The notes under the pieces were generated by a model, which saw only the letters and a list, made by a program, of their open reading frames with translations, had not been told where the DNA came from and ran no database searches. DNA of 30,197 nt from DSBN01 sp041686355. Its GTDB lineage: Bacteria > Spirochaetota > Spirochaetia > DSM-16054 > Sediminispirochaetaceae. Positions within the stretch are counted from its first letter, which is position 1. Each line of letters begins with the position of its first letter. Location of the stretch: NCBI GenBank assembly GCA_041686355.1, contig JAWLDZ010000024.1, forward strand, positions 1-30,197, in the 5' to 3' direction. Made by a program: the position numbers and the translations under genes. Below, piece after piece: positions 1 through 7,544 of this stretch.

Positions 1-417
1 GCTTCTGGTGTAGCCCTCAAAGCCGTCGAAAGCCAGATCTTCATTGACGTGCAGAGTTTCGCCGGCCAGGCAGTGCTGGGCGATCGACCAGCGGGCCATG
101 CGGAAGATGCGGTTCTGTACCGAGCCGCGGGAGATTTCAAGGTTACGGGCCAGATCACGAATGCCGGCGGTCGAGCGCAGCTGGCGGAAGATCTGTTCGT
201 AGTCCACGAGGCGCTTGGCGTAATAGTCTAAGGAGAAGCTCTGGGTGCTGAAGCTGTGGTCGCAGTGTTTGCACAGGTAGCGCTGCACCGAGCCGAAGCA
301 CTCGGTCTCGTGGTGGCCGTCCTTGCGGTACCATTTTGCCGGGTGCCGGCCTTCGTAGTGCATCGGGCAATCCGGTTGTGGACAGAATGGGGGAACAAAT
401 TGATAGCTCAAGAGCAT
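1..417 (-). CDS. Transposase, N-terminal part (runs off left edge)
   Basis: An open frame of 139 codons reads from the ATG at 417 to the first base of the window with no stop, so the 3' part is missing. A strong Shine-Dalgarno (AAGGAGGT) lies 5 nt upstream of the ATG. The protein starts with a zinc-ribbon-like pattern (C12, C17, C49, C52, the last pair in YLCKHC). A helix-turn-helix follows at about residues 86-110 (IRDLARNLEISRGSVQNRI). D131 in the segment AFDGFEGYTRS is a candidate first acidic residue of a DDE-type catalytic core. This order (zinc ribbon, HTH, DDE core) is usual for IS1- and IS1595-like transposases, but I cannot name the IS family. The stretch is clearly more GC-rich than folD next to it, which suggests transfer. 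Whether the element is intact cannot be seen here. Confidence 0.72.
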   Translation of the reverse strand, partial: MLLSYQFVPPFCPQPDCPMHYEGRHPAKWYRKDGHHETECFGSVQRYLCKHCDHSFSTQSFSLDYYAKRLVDYEQIFRQLRSTAGIRDLARNLEISRGSVQNRIFRMARWSIAQHCLAGETLHVNEDLAFDGFEGYTRS

Positions 418-440
418 GGGATACCTCCTTGGGGTGTGGT

Positions 441-455
441 TCTTACTTAGTAAGA
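441..455. promoter_or_regulatory. Perfect palindrome upstream of the transposase
   Basis: TCTTACT-T-AGTAAGA has perfect 7-bp arms around one central base and lies 23 bp upstream of the transposase ATG. It could be an operator, part of the element's end, or an mRNA hairpin. Nothing here decides between these. Confidence 0.4.
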
Positions 456-606
456 GGAGGTAATTCTTTGTTCTGCTTCAAGAAATCGAGAATTTTTTGC
501 AAATCTCTTAAAAAAATGCGCTAAGCTTCGGGACAGTCTATATATCGTAAAAAAGTATTATATATTATAATATTACTATATCTACATGCACAAAAGGAGT
601 TTCTAT

Positions 607-1497
607 ATGTCTGCTGAAATTATTGATGGAAAAGAACTAGCCCAGGAGATGCGGGCTGAAATCGCCGAAGAGGTACAAAAGCTTACCGCCCAAGGTGTAA
701 CTCCGGGACTTGGAGTTGTTTTAGTAGGCGAGGATCCGGCCAGCAACTCTTATGTAAAGGCAAAAGAGCGGGCCTGTGAAAAGGCCGGCATCTATTCCGA
801 CGACAATCGTCTGCCCACCGATACCAGCGAAGCCAAACTGCTCGAAATCATTGACCGTATGAACGAAGATCCTAAAATTCACGGTATTCTCGTGCAGCTG
901 CCGCTGCCCGATCATATTGATGAAGAGAAGGTTCTACTGAGAATAAAACCGGAAAAGGATGTCGACGGTTTTCATCCCTTCAATGTAGGAAAAATGATGC
1001 TTGGCCAGCCGGCCTTTCTGCCGTGCACTCCCCATGGAGTCATCCAGATGCTGATTCGTTCTGGAGTGGTAACAAAGGGTGCCCATGCGGTTATTGTTGG
1101 ACGAAGCAATATAGTCGGAAAGCCCCTGGCAAACATGCTGCTGCAGAAGGCCGAAGGGCGCAATGCGACCGTAACGGTATGTCACTCCGCTACCAAGGAT
1201 ATGGCCTCCATCACCCGGCAGGCGGATATTCTGATTGCTGCGGCGGGAAAACCTGAAATGATCACCGCCGATATGGTAAAGCCCGGAGCGGTAGTGATCG
1301 ATGTGGGCGTCAACCGAGTAGAAGATTCCAGCAAAAAGAAGGGGTACCGTTTGGTCGGAGATGTGGAATTTGAGCCCATTGCAGAAAAAGCCTCTAAAAT
1401 AACCCCAGTCCCCGGTGGTGTTGGACCAATGACCATCACAATGCTGCTGTACAATACTCTTGAATCAGCCAAAAACCATCTTAAAGCTGGAAAATAG
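607..1497 (+). CDS. folD: Bifunctional methylenetetrahydrofolate dehydrogenase / methenyltetrahydrofolate cyclohydrolase FolD
   Basis: Cytoplasmic enzyme that oxidises 5,10-methylene-THF with NAD(P)+ and hydrolyses the product to 10-formyl-THF. The 296-residue length is normal for the family. Active-site landmarks are present: Y49 and K53 in SYVKAKERAC, Q97 in VQLPLP, D120 in DVDGFHPFN, then PCTPHGV, the Rossmann loop VIVGRSNIVGKP, and TPVPGGVGPMT near the end. I chose the ATG at 607 over the in-frame ATG at 586 because AAAAGGAG (592-599) sits 7 nt before it and would lie inside the longer version. The upstream stretch is very AT-rich (TATAAT at 566-571), but I see no convincing -35. A terminator follows the gene. 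The next gene uses 10-formyl-THF, so the two are functionally linked even though the terminator separates them. Confidence 0.95.
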   Translation: MSAEIIDGKELAQEMRAEIAEEVQKLTAQGVTPGLGVVLVGEDPASNSYVKAKERACEKAGIYSDDNRLPTDTSEAKLLEIIDRMNEDPKIHGILVQLPLPDHIDEEKVLLRIKPEKDVDGFHPFNVGKMMLGQPAFLPCTPHGVIQMLIRSGVVTKGAHAVIVGRSNIVGKPLANMLLQKAEGRNATVTVCHSATKDMASITRQADILIAAAGKPEMITADMVKPGAVVIDVGVNRVEDSSKKKGYRLVGDVEFEPIAEKASKITPVPGGVGPMTITMLLYNTLESAKNHLKAGK

Positions 1498-1540
1498 CAC
1501 TACTGTAGTAGTCGTCTGAGCTTTGCTTTAATACAAAAGG

Positions 1541-1585
1541 GCCCTCTGCTGTGCACCCTAGGTGCCGGCCGAGGGCTTTTTGTTT
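1541..1585 (+). terminator. Rho-independent terminator after folD
   Basis: Outer stem GCCCTC/GAGGGC and inner stem GCACC/GGTGC enclose a small internal loop and a CTA apex, followed by TTTTTGTTT. It separates folD from the AICAR transformylase gene. Confidence 0.85.
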
Positions 1586-1614
1586 GATACTTCTCATTTT
1601 TTAACCGCTATGAT
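1584..1614 (+). promoter_or_regulatory. Possible sigma-70 promoter for the AICAR transformylase gene
   Basis: TTGATA (1584-1589) and TATGAT (1609-1614) are separated by 19 bp, slightly long for a standard promoter. The position between the folD terminator and the next start codon is right. The -35 overlaps the end of the terminator T-run. Confidence 0.3.
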
Positions 1615-1649
1615 AGGATAAGCGGCGATATTTCCCTGGAGGCCCCCGC

Positions 1650-2900
1650 ATGATGAATAGGAATCTCACACAACAATACCATGAGCTACACACGGACAAT
1701 TTTCCTCGGACTATGCAAATTAGTTTTGGAGAAGATTCATACCTTCAGACACTACGGTTTGAAAAGGTAACCTGGTCAATCGGAGGTGAGAAGAAGGGGC
1801 TGCGCTATGGGGAAAATCCCCATCAATCGGCAGCGCTTTACCGCCTGCTCAACGGAAATCTGGTGCTGGGGGATGTCGAGGCGGTAAGCCCCGATTCTGC
1901 ACTTGTCTCAACTGCTCAGCTTAGAAAATCGGGAAAGCACCCCGGCATGATAAATATTACCGATGTAGACAGCGCTTTAAGTATTCTCAGATACTTCCCT
2001 GAACGTCCTACCGCTGTGATAATCAAACACAACAACCCCTGCGGGGTAGCCCAGCGGGACAGTTTAGCCGACAGCTATATACAGGCCTTTATGGCCGATC
2101 CGATTGCTGCGTTTGGCGGGGTGGTTGCCCTGAACCGTGAGGTTGATGCAGCCACAGCGGAAGAGATTAACCGCCACTATACCGAAGTAATTGTGGCACC
2201 ATCCTATACCGATGGGGCAATGCAGCTGTTTGAGAAAAAGAAGAACCTGCGGATTATGGAAATTAAAAATATTGAACGGCTGCAGCAGCTTACGGCGGCA
2301 CCGCATATCGATTTTCATTCTCTGATAGACGGAGGCCTGGTACTGCAGTGGTCGTATACTACGAGAGTTTTGACTAGCTCAGATTTTCTACCGGCGGAGT
2401 CTGAATATAAGGGCCGGCAGTACCGAGTACAGCGGGCTCCTACCGAGGCTGAACTACAGGACTTACTCTTTGGCTGGCAGGTAGAAAGCGGGGTAACCAG
2501 CAATTCAGTTCTCTACGTGAAAGATCGTGTGACTGTTGGAATTGGTACCGGAGAACAGGACAGAGTAGGCTGTGCGCAGATCGCCAGGGATAAAGCCTAC
2601 ACCAAAGCCGTACAGCGTTTTTCACTCAACCGGTATGGAAAAAACTACCACGAACTTGAACAGGCGCAGCAGGCACAGATCAATTCGGAGGTCCAAGAGC
2701 GCCATGCAGACATTCAGGGAGGGGTCATGGTCTCAGACGGTTTTTTTCCCTTCAGAGACGGTATTGAAGTGGGTTTACGGGAGGGAGTGAGCGCCGTCGT
2801 ACAGCCGGGGGGCTCGGTTAGAGATTTTGAATCTATTGAAGCTTGTAACGACTTCGGAGCTGCCATGGTGTTTACCGGAGAGCGTTCTTTTCGTCACTAA
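1650..2900 (+). CDS. purH: Phosphoribosylaminoimidazolecarboxamide (AICAR) formyltransferase, stand-alone domain
   Basis: Transfers the formyl group of 10-formyl-THF to AICAR in the second-last step of IMP synthesis. The 416 residues correspond only to the AICAR transformylase half of bifunctional PurH: RYGENPHQ at 52-59, the catalytic Lys-His in IIKHNNPCG (K126, H127), then GIGTGEQDR, SDGFFPFRDG and PGGSVRD near the C-terminus. The N-terminal IMP cyclohydrolase (MGS-like) domain of about 200 residues is absent, so ring closure must be done by another protein not encoded in this window. Short AICARFT-only proteins of this kind are known in several bacteria. TGGAGG at 1637-1642 supports the ATG at 1650. 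The symbol purH is used by homology and should not be read as bifunctional. Confidence 0.88.
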   Translation: MMNRNLTQQYHELHTDNFPRTMQISFGEDSYLQTLRFEKVTWSIGGEKKGLRYGENPHQSAALYRLLNGNLVLGDVEAVSPDSALVSTAQLRKSGKHPGMINITDVDSALSILRYFPERPTAVIIKHNNPCGVAQRDSLADSYIQAFMADPIAAFGGVVALNREVDAATAEEINRHYTEVIVAPSYTDGAMQLFEKKKNLRIMEIKNIERLQQLTAAPHIDFHSLIDGGLVLQWSYTTRVLTSSDFLPAESEYKGRQYRVQRAPTEAELQDLLFGWQVESGVTSNSVLYVKDRVTVGIGTGEQDRVGCAQIARDKAYTKAVQRFSLNRYGKNYHELEQAQQAQINSEVQERHADIQGGVMVSDGFFPFRDGIEVGLREGVSAVVQPGGSVRDFESIEACNDFGAAMVFTGERSFRH

Positions 2901-2948
2901 AGTTTCTTTCAAAATTGATATTTGAGTGAAACTGATTAAGGATTACAA

Positions 2949-5093
2949 ATGCGGAATAATAAGAAAACATACGTAAGCGTGGCGGTTGCAGGTCTGCTTA
3001 CCCTGATTATAGCCGGCGGATGGCTGCTGCTGCATCTGCAGGTGCGGCAAGTTCAACAAGATTTCAAAAACTTTACTCAGAACATAAGTGAGGAAACCGA
3101 AAACCGGCAATCAACTCTGGAGAGGATCGGGTTAAACCAGAATATACTTTTCAGCAAACTGAATGAAAGCCGGGAGGCCCTGCACCTGCCGCGGACCGAG
3201 TCCATACCCCTCAAAACTGAAAACAGCTCGCCTGGTAGCGACTCCTCCGAGTCTGCTGCGGGCCAAGGGAGCCAAGAGAATACCGGGGACGCGCTTTTCT
3301 TCCGGGGGGTAGAATACTTTGACGAGTATTACCGCCAGCAGGAATTACAGCGAAGCTTTGCTGCGTATCTTAATAATCAGCAGCTGCAGAAGAATCTGGA
3401 GGAATTAAAACTGAATGTACAGCAGCACAGCCAAAGCCGATATTCACTTTTAAAAAACGGAGAGCGACTGTTTGTTCTGGATACCCTGTACATACAGGAT
3501 ATTCCCCAGGTCAGAGTAAGCTCGCGCCTGCACCGGGAAAATACCTTCAGCATCGAAAACGTTGAAAGGGCAGTGGAAAACTCCGCCACTTATTTAAGAG
3601 AAGAGCTTACAGAAATTGAGTCGCATGCGAATCGGTTTACCGAAAAACTCCAGTATGTAAGGGAGTTATTTCAAAGCAACCAGGTTTCACAGTTAGTACA
3701 GGATAAGCGTTTAAAACTTTTGCCACCTGAACCTCCCGCAGGTAAGACCCTGGAAACTACCGAATGGCGTATACGGACTGCCGGTACCAACGGCAGCGAC
3801 GGCGGGTGGATATTCAATTTTGGGGTCCGTTTTCAGAATAACCGCTTTTTTATAGAAGAGCAGAGCTATGAGAAGCGGACCACTTTTAAGGCAGCCTTGC
3901 TTGAGCGCATACAAGAGATTGATGCTCGTACTCCACAGCAGAGAGACGTTGCCAGGATGCTTAAAGAGCTTACGGCCTTGTCCAAGGATGAGGCCTTTCA
4001 CGCATTTTTGTCGGAAAATAATTTGAGGATAAAGTCTGAACCCCGTGAGGATGGCGATTACTACTATTTTGATCTCTTTCATGAAGACTCACAGCATTAC
4101 GGTGCATTTGCCGTCCTAAAAAAACATGGAAAAGTCTACTTAACCGACAGTGAAGACCTAGTCATCTCCGAGCTGAAGACAATCTCATCGGAAAACCGTG
4201 TTTCAAATCAGGCAGGGGAGGACTTGTTCCCCAGCGAGGTGAACTCGAATTCTGCCGTTAAAGAGCTGCCTCAGGCCTCCGCAATTTCTAGGGCGGGTAG
4301 AAGTGAAGAAACATTGATATTGCTCTGCGGTACCCATGAAAAAAATGCCGATACCATGATGTTGGCACGACTGTCGAAAGATACTGGAATCCGGCTGCTG
4401 AGCATCCCCAGGGATATTTATTATCAACAGCGAAAGGTGAGTGATTATTACCGCTTATACGGTATTCAAAAGCTGCGTTCAGTGGTTGAGGAGCTTACCG
4501 GGATAGAGTTGGACGGACACATAACGGTTGATATGTACGCTTTTATCGATGTAGTTAATATTCTAGACGGGATAAATGTGTATCTTGATAAAGCGCTGAT
4601 TGACCCGACCTACAGGATACGTGAGCACGGAGAATGGAAAACCCTGTATTTTAAGGCAGGCGAGCACCATCTAACAGGAATCGAGGCACTGCGGATAGCC
4701 CGTTCCCGGCACACCTCGGATGATTTTGACCGTGCGTATCGACAACAGTTGGTTATAAAAGCACTTTTTGATAAGCTCAACAACCTGCATGCGGGGAATT
4801 TGCAGCAGGTATATAACTTGTTTAAGGTGTTGTACGAATACGTGGATACCGACTTTTCAGCTTATGATTTGGCCCAATTCTTTATAAAATATCATAAAGC
4901 CGATCTGGAGCCCCGGAAGAGCATTTCTACCGATAATATTCTCTATACTACCTACAGTAACTACTACCTCTCCGGCTTGACGGAAGAGGATGTCGATGAC
5001 GATTTTAATAAGGGTGCATGGATCCTTCTGCCGAAACAGAATGATTGGGAACTTATACCCCGATATGTGTATCAGCAGCTTTACACCGAATAA
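2949..5093 (+). CDS. Membrane-anchored LytR-CpsA-Psr (LCP) family protein with long N-terminal extension
   Basis: A single membrane segment (residues about 8-30) is followed by a coiled-coil-rich, low-complexity periplasmic region to about residue 450, then a C-terminal LCP domain at about 455-615. Domain landmarks are NADTMML (467-472), SIPRD (485-489), VDMYAFIDVVNILDGINV, and IARSRH with DDFDRAYRQQ (583-600). These carry the Arg and Asp residues that bind the pyrophosphate of polyprenyl-linked substrates in LCP enzymes. The family attaches glycopolymers to peptidoglycan or cell-wall carriers, mostly in Gram-positives. The acceptor in a spirochaete is unknown. The 450-residue extension is unlike typical LCP proteins and I do not recognise it. 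The gene ends 19 bp before miaB and begins 48 bp after the AICARFT gene, so it may be cotranscribed with either. The Shine-Dalgarno (TAAGGA) is modest. Confidence 0.82.
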   Translation: MRNNKKTYVSVAVAGLLTLIIAGGWLLLHLQVRQVQQDFKNFTQNISEETENRQSTLERIGLNQNILFSKLNESREALHLPRTESIPLKTENSSPGSDSSESAAGQGSQENTGDALFFRGVEYFDEYYRQQELQRSFAAYLNNQQLQKNLEELKLNVQQHSQSRYSLLKNGERLFVLDTLYIQDIPQVRVSSRLHRENTFSIENVERAVENSATYLREELTEIESHANRFTEKLQYVRELFQSNQVSQLVQDKRLKLLPPEPPAGKTLETTEWRIRTAGTNGSDGGWIFNFGVRFQNNRFFIEEQSYEKRTTFKAALLERIQEIDARTPQQRDVARMLKELTALSKDEAFHAFLSENNLRIKSEPREDGDYYYFDLFHEDSQHYGAFAVLKKHGKVYLTDSEDLVISELKTISSENRVSNQAGEDLFPSEVNSNSAVKELPQASAISRAGRSEETLILLCGTHEKNADTMMLARLSKDTGIRLLSIPRDIYYQQRKVSDYYRLYGIQKLRSVVEELTGIELDGHITVDMYAFIDVVNILDGINVYLDKALIDPTYRIREHGEWKTLYFKAGEHHLTGIEALRIARSRHTSDDFDRAYRQQLVIKALFDKLNNLHAGNLQQVYNLFKVLYEYVDTDFSAYDLAQFFIKYHKADLEPRKSISTDNILYTTYSNYYLSGLTEEDVDDDFNKGAWILLPKQNDWELIPRYVYQQLYTE

Positions 5094-5112
5094 GTGACAG
5101 GAGCTTTACTAT

Positions 5113-6462
5113 ATGTCCAAGAAATATTGGCTTGAAATATACGGATGCCAGATGAATTTTGCCGAAGGCTATGCCCTGGAAAATAGCCTGCAACAGCAGG
5201 GGTGGGAACAAGCCGATGTTCCGGAAGAGGCTGATGCCGTTATTCTGCATACCTGCTCGGTCCGTCAGACTGCGGAAAATCGCATTTGGGGAAGAATCGG
5301 CTTTTTTAAGCATATGAAACAGGAAAGTCCAGCAAAGCTGGTAGTGATGGGCTGCATGGCCGAACGCTTGAAGGTGGAATTGCGGAAGAAGGAACCGGCC
5401 ATAGATTTGGTGGTCGGTAACTTCGAGAAAGAGCAGCTGCCGAACTTAATTGAAAACCTTAATGGGAAAAGCCCTAGGGGGACGATAACACACAACTACG
5501 AAAGCCCGGAGGAAAAGCCTTTCCATTTTCAAGATACCCATCAACGGAAGAAAGATTTCCATGCCTTTGTACCAATAATGCACGGCTGCGATAATTTCTG
5601 TACCTACTGTATCGTACCCCACGTTCGCGGACGTGAGCTGTCGCGTTCGCCCCAAGATATTCTCCGTGAGCTTCAAGGCTTAGAGTCAAAGGGAGTCAAA
5701 GAAATAACCCTGCTGGGCCAGAATGTAAACTCTTACTCCTACGAAGTGGGTGCTGCTGATTCCAACATCCGTCAGTATAAGTTTCCCGATATTCTGAAGG
5801 AAATAGTAGCGCAACTTGATAACATCGAATGGGTCAGATTTCTGACATCCCACCCAAAGGACATTCCCCAAAGGCTCATCGAAATGATTGCCACCGAACC
5901 GCGTTTGTGCACTCATATACATTTACCGGTACAACATGGTTCAAGTTCAGTCCTGAAGAGAATGAACCGAAAATATACAAGAGAAGATTATGTGCAGTTG
6001 GTTACGAAGATACGAAGCAGTATTGATGAACCGGCTCTTACAACTGATATTATGATTGGATTTCCGGGAGAAACGGAGGCCGATTTTCAGGCTACCCTTG
6101 ATTTAATGCGGGAGGTTGAGTTCGATGATGCTTTTATGTACTACTTTAATCCCCGCACAGGAACTCCGGCAGCCGAGTTTGATGGCCAAATTGAACACCA
6201 GACTAAGCTTGATCGTTTATCGGAAGTAATTACCCTGCAAAAAGAGATAAGCCGGAGAAAAAGAGTGAAGCGGATAGGCAAGGAAGAACGAGTGTTGGTT
6301 GAATCAACCTCCAAAAAAAATCCCCGGGAACTTCTGGCGAGAACGGAAAGGGATCATATGGTCGTCTTTCCAGGAGATTCAACTCTCATCGGCCAGTTCG
6401 TCAATGTACGAATCGATGCGATGATAGGCAATACCCTTAAAGGCGTTTATACAGGCGAATAA
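5113..6462 (+). CDS. miaB: tRNA-2-methylthio-N6-dimethylallyladenosine synthase MiaB
   Basis: Radical-SAM methylthiotransferase that modifies A37 of tRNAs reading UNN codons. The N-terminal UPF0004 domain supplies three cluster cysteines (C12 in YGCQMNF, C48 in HTCSVR, C81 in MGCMAER). The radical-SAM cluster motif is C159-x3-C163-x2-C166 in HGCDNFCTYCIVPHVRGRE. A TRAM-type RNA-binding domain ends the protein. Its 449 residues match the family. MiaB is favoured over RimO and MtaB by the YGCQMN and IVPHVRGRE motifs. An AGGAG precedes the ATG in the 19-bp gap after the LCP gene. The next gene begins 2 nt after the stop. Confidence 0.95.
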   Translation: MSKKYWLEIYGCQMNFAEGYALENSLQQQGWEQADVPEEADAVILHTCSVRQTAENRIWGRIGFFKHMKQESPAKLVVMGCMAERLKVELRKKEPAIDLVVGNFEKEQLPNLIENLNGKSPRGTITHNYESPEEKPFHFQDTHQRKKDFHAFVPIMHGCDNFCTYCIVPHVRGRELSRSPQDILRELQGLESKGVKEITLLGQNVNSYSYEVGAADSNIRQYKFPDILKEIVAQLDNIEWVRFLTSHPKDIPQRLIEMIATEPRLCTHIHLPVQHGSSSVLKRMNRKYTREDYVQLVTKIRSSIDEPALTTDIMIGFPGETEADFQATLDLMREVEFDDAFMYYFNPRTGTPAAEFDGQIEHQTKLDRLSEVITLQKEISRRKRVKRIGKEERVLVESTSKKNPRELLARTERDHMVVFPGDSTLIGQFVNVRIDAMIGNTLKGVYTGE

Positions 6463-6464
6463 CT

Positions 6465-7544
6465 ATGAAAAGATACTTACTTCTGCTTTTTATAATAAGT
6501 ATGCTCATGATCAGTAATGGGATAGTGTTTTCTCAGGAGCAGTCCGAACTGTCGGATTTAGTGGGAAGGGCAGATTTTTTTTCAAGACTACGTGAGGAGT
6601 ATACTTCAGCGGATTCTCCGCATGATGCCCTGGACCTTATCAAAGAGTTCTTACCTGCAGTCGAACAGGACGACCATCGCCATACTCTGCTGCTGGATAT
6701 GGCCAGGATAGAGGAACAGATCGGTAAATTGCAGGAGGCCCAGCTGCACTACCAATCAGCCGCCTTTGCTCCCAGCGGGAAACGCGATTTTCACGCGCTG
6801 TACCTCTCAGCTCTGCTTCTAATCGAATTTGCGAATTACGAACAGGCCCTCCTTCAATGTCGTCATATAGTTCGGGAAAGTACGGATACAGAATTGACTC
6901 ACATGGCTCGAATGCAGGAAGCACGTATACTCCAGCACCAAGATCGTGAGGCGGAAGCAGCGACGGTCCTCCACGCGCTCTATGAGGCCCGTGAACAACT
7001 ACCGGCGGGAGTACTCTACGGTATGTATATGCTTTACGCATCGTTACCTGAGGAATCCGATACAGAGATACACAGTATTGCCAAACAGTTGGAAACCCGC
7101 TTTCCCGATTCTCCCGAATACGGCCTTTTGCAGGATCAAATTGCACGTAAACCAACCGCCGAGGTTTCCCTGGGCTTGCTGAGCGTTCCAGATTCTCCTC
7201 CGCCCCACAGAGAAGCGGTACCGGACACACTAATTCAATCCACAGAAAAAACTGATTCAGATGACGATTCAGATGACGAGTCCAATGGAGAGGGTGAAGG
7301 CGACGAAAATAAGCAGAATCAGAAGAGTCACGCTATTCAGACAGGATCTTTCAGAGATGCGGAAAACGCCCATTACATGCAGCGGGAACTGGAGAAGCAA
7401 GGTTTTACCGCAATGGTAGTTCAAGCCGATGTGAACGACTCTACTTTTTACCGTGTGTTAGTTCCGATTGCCTACGGTGAATCGGAAGAGGAGATAGTGT
7501 TAAAGCTGAAAGAGAAGAGTTTTGAGGGGTATCCAGTCTACTGA
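6465..7544 (+). CDS. Secreted TPR-like protein with C-terminal SPOR domain
   Basis: The N-terminus is a signal peptide (MKRYLLLLFIISMLMISNG, cleavage probably near FSQ). The next 200 residues are helical with TPR-like periodicity. A strongly acidic Asp/Glu/Ser linker sits around residues 250-285, and the last 70 residues form a SPOR domain (HAIQTGSFRDAENAHYMQREL through YRVLVPI). SPOR domains bind denuded glycan strands of septal peptidoglycan, so a periplasmic role at division sites is likely but inferred. The ATG is 2 nt after the miaB stop with no clear Shine-Dalgarno, which suggests translational coupling. The stop overlaps the convergent lipoprotein gene by 7 bp, leaving no room for a terminator. 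The precise function is unknown. Confidence 0.8.
   Translation: MKRYLLLLFIISMLMISNGIVFSQEQSELSDLVGRADFFSRLREEYTSADSPHDALDLIKEFLPAVEQDDHRHTLLLDMARIEEQIGKLQEAQLHYQSAAFAPSGKRDFHALYLSALLLIEFANYEQALLQCRHIVRESTDTELTHMARMQEARILQHQDREAEAATVLHALYEAREQLPAGVLYGMYMLYASLPEESDTEIHSIAKQLETRFPDSPEYGLLQDQIARKPTAEVSLGLLSVPDSPPPHREAVPDTLIQSTEKTDSDDDSDDESNGEGEGDENKQNQKSHAIQTGSFRDAENAHYMQRELEKQGFTAMVVQADVNDSTFYRVLVPIAYGESEEEIVLKLKEKSFEGYPVY

Noticed and set aside
566..571. TATAAT upstream of folD as a promoter
   Set aside because: The surrounding 40 bp are almost all A/T, so the match is weak evidence, and no -35 was found 15-19 bp upstream.
1499..1512. Small hairpin ACTAC-TGTA-GTAGT just after folD
   Set aside because: Only five pairs and no T-run; the stronger terminator at 1541 explains the end of the transcript.
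6640..7230. Long minus-strand frame (196 codons) opposite the SPOR-domain gene
   Set aside because: It is antisense to a gene with a clear signal peptide and SPOR domain. Its translation is Pro/Arg-rich with no domain, and it has no ribosome-binding site.
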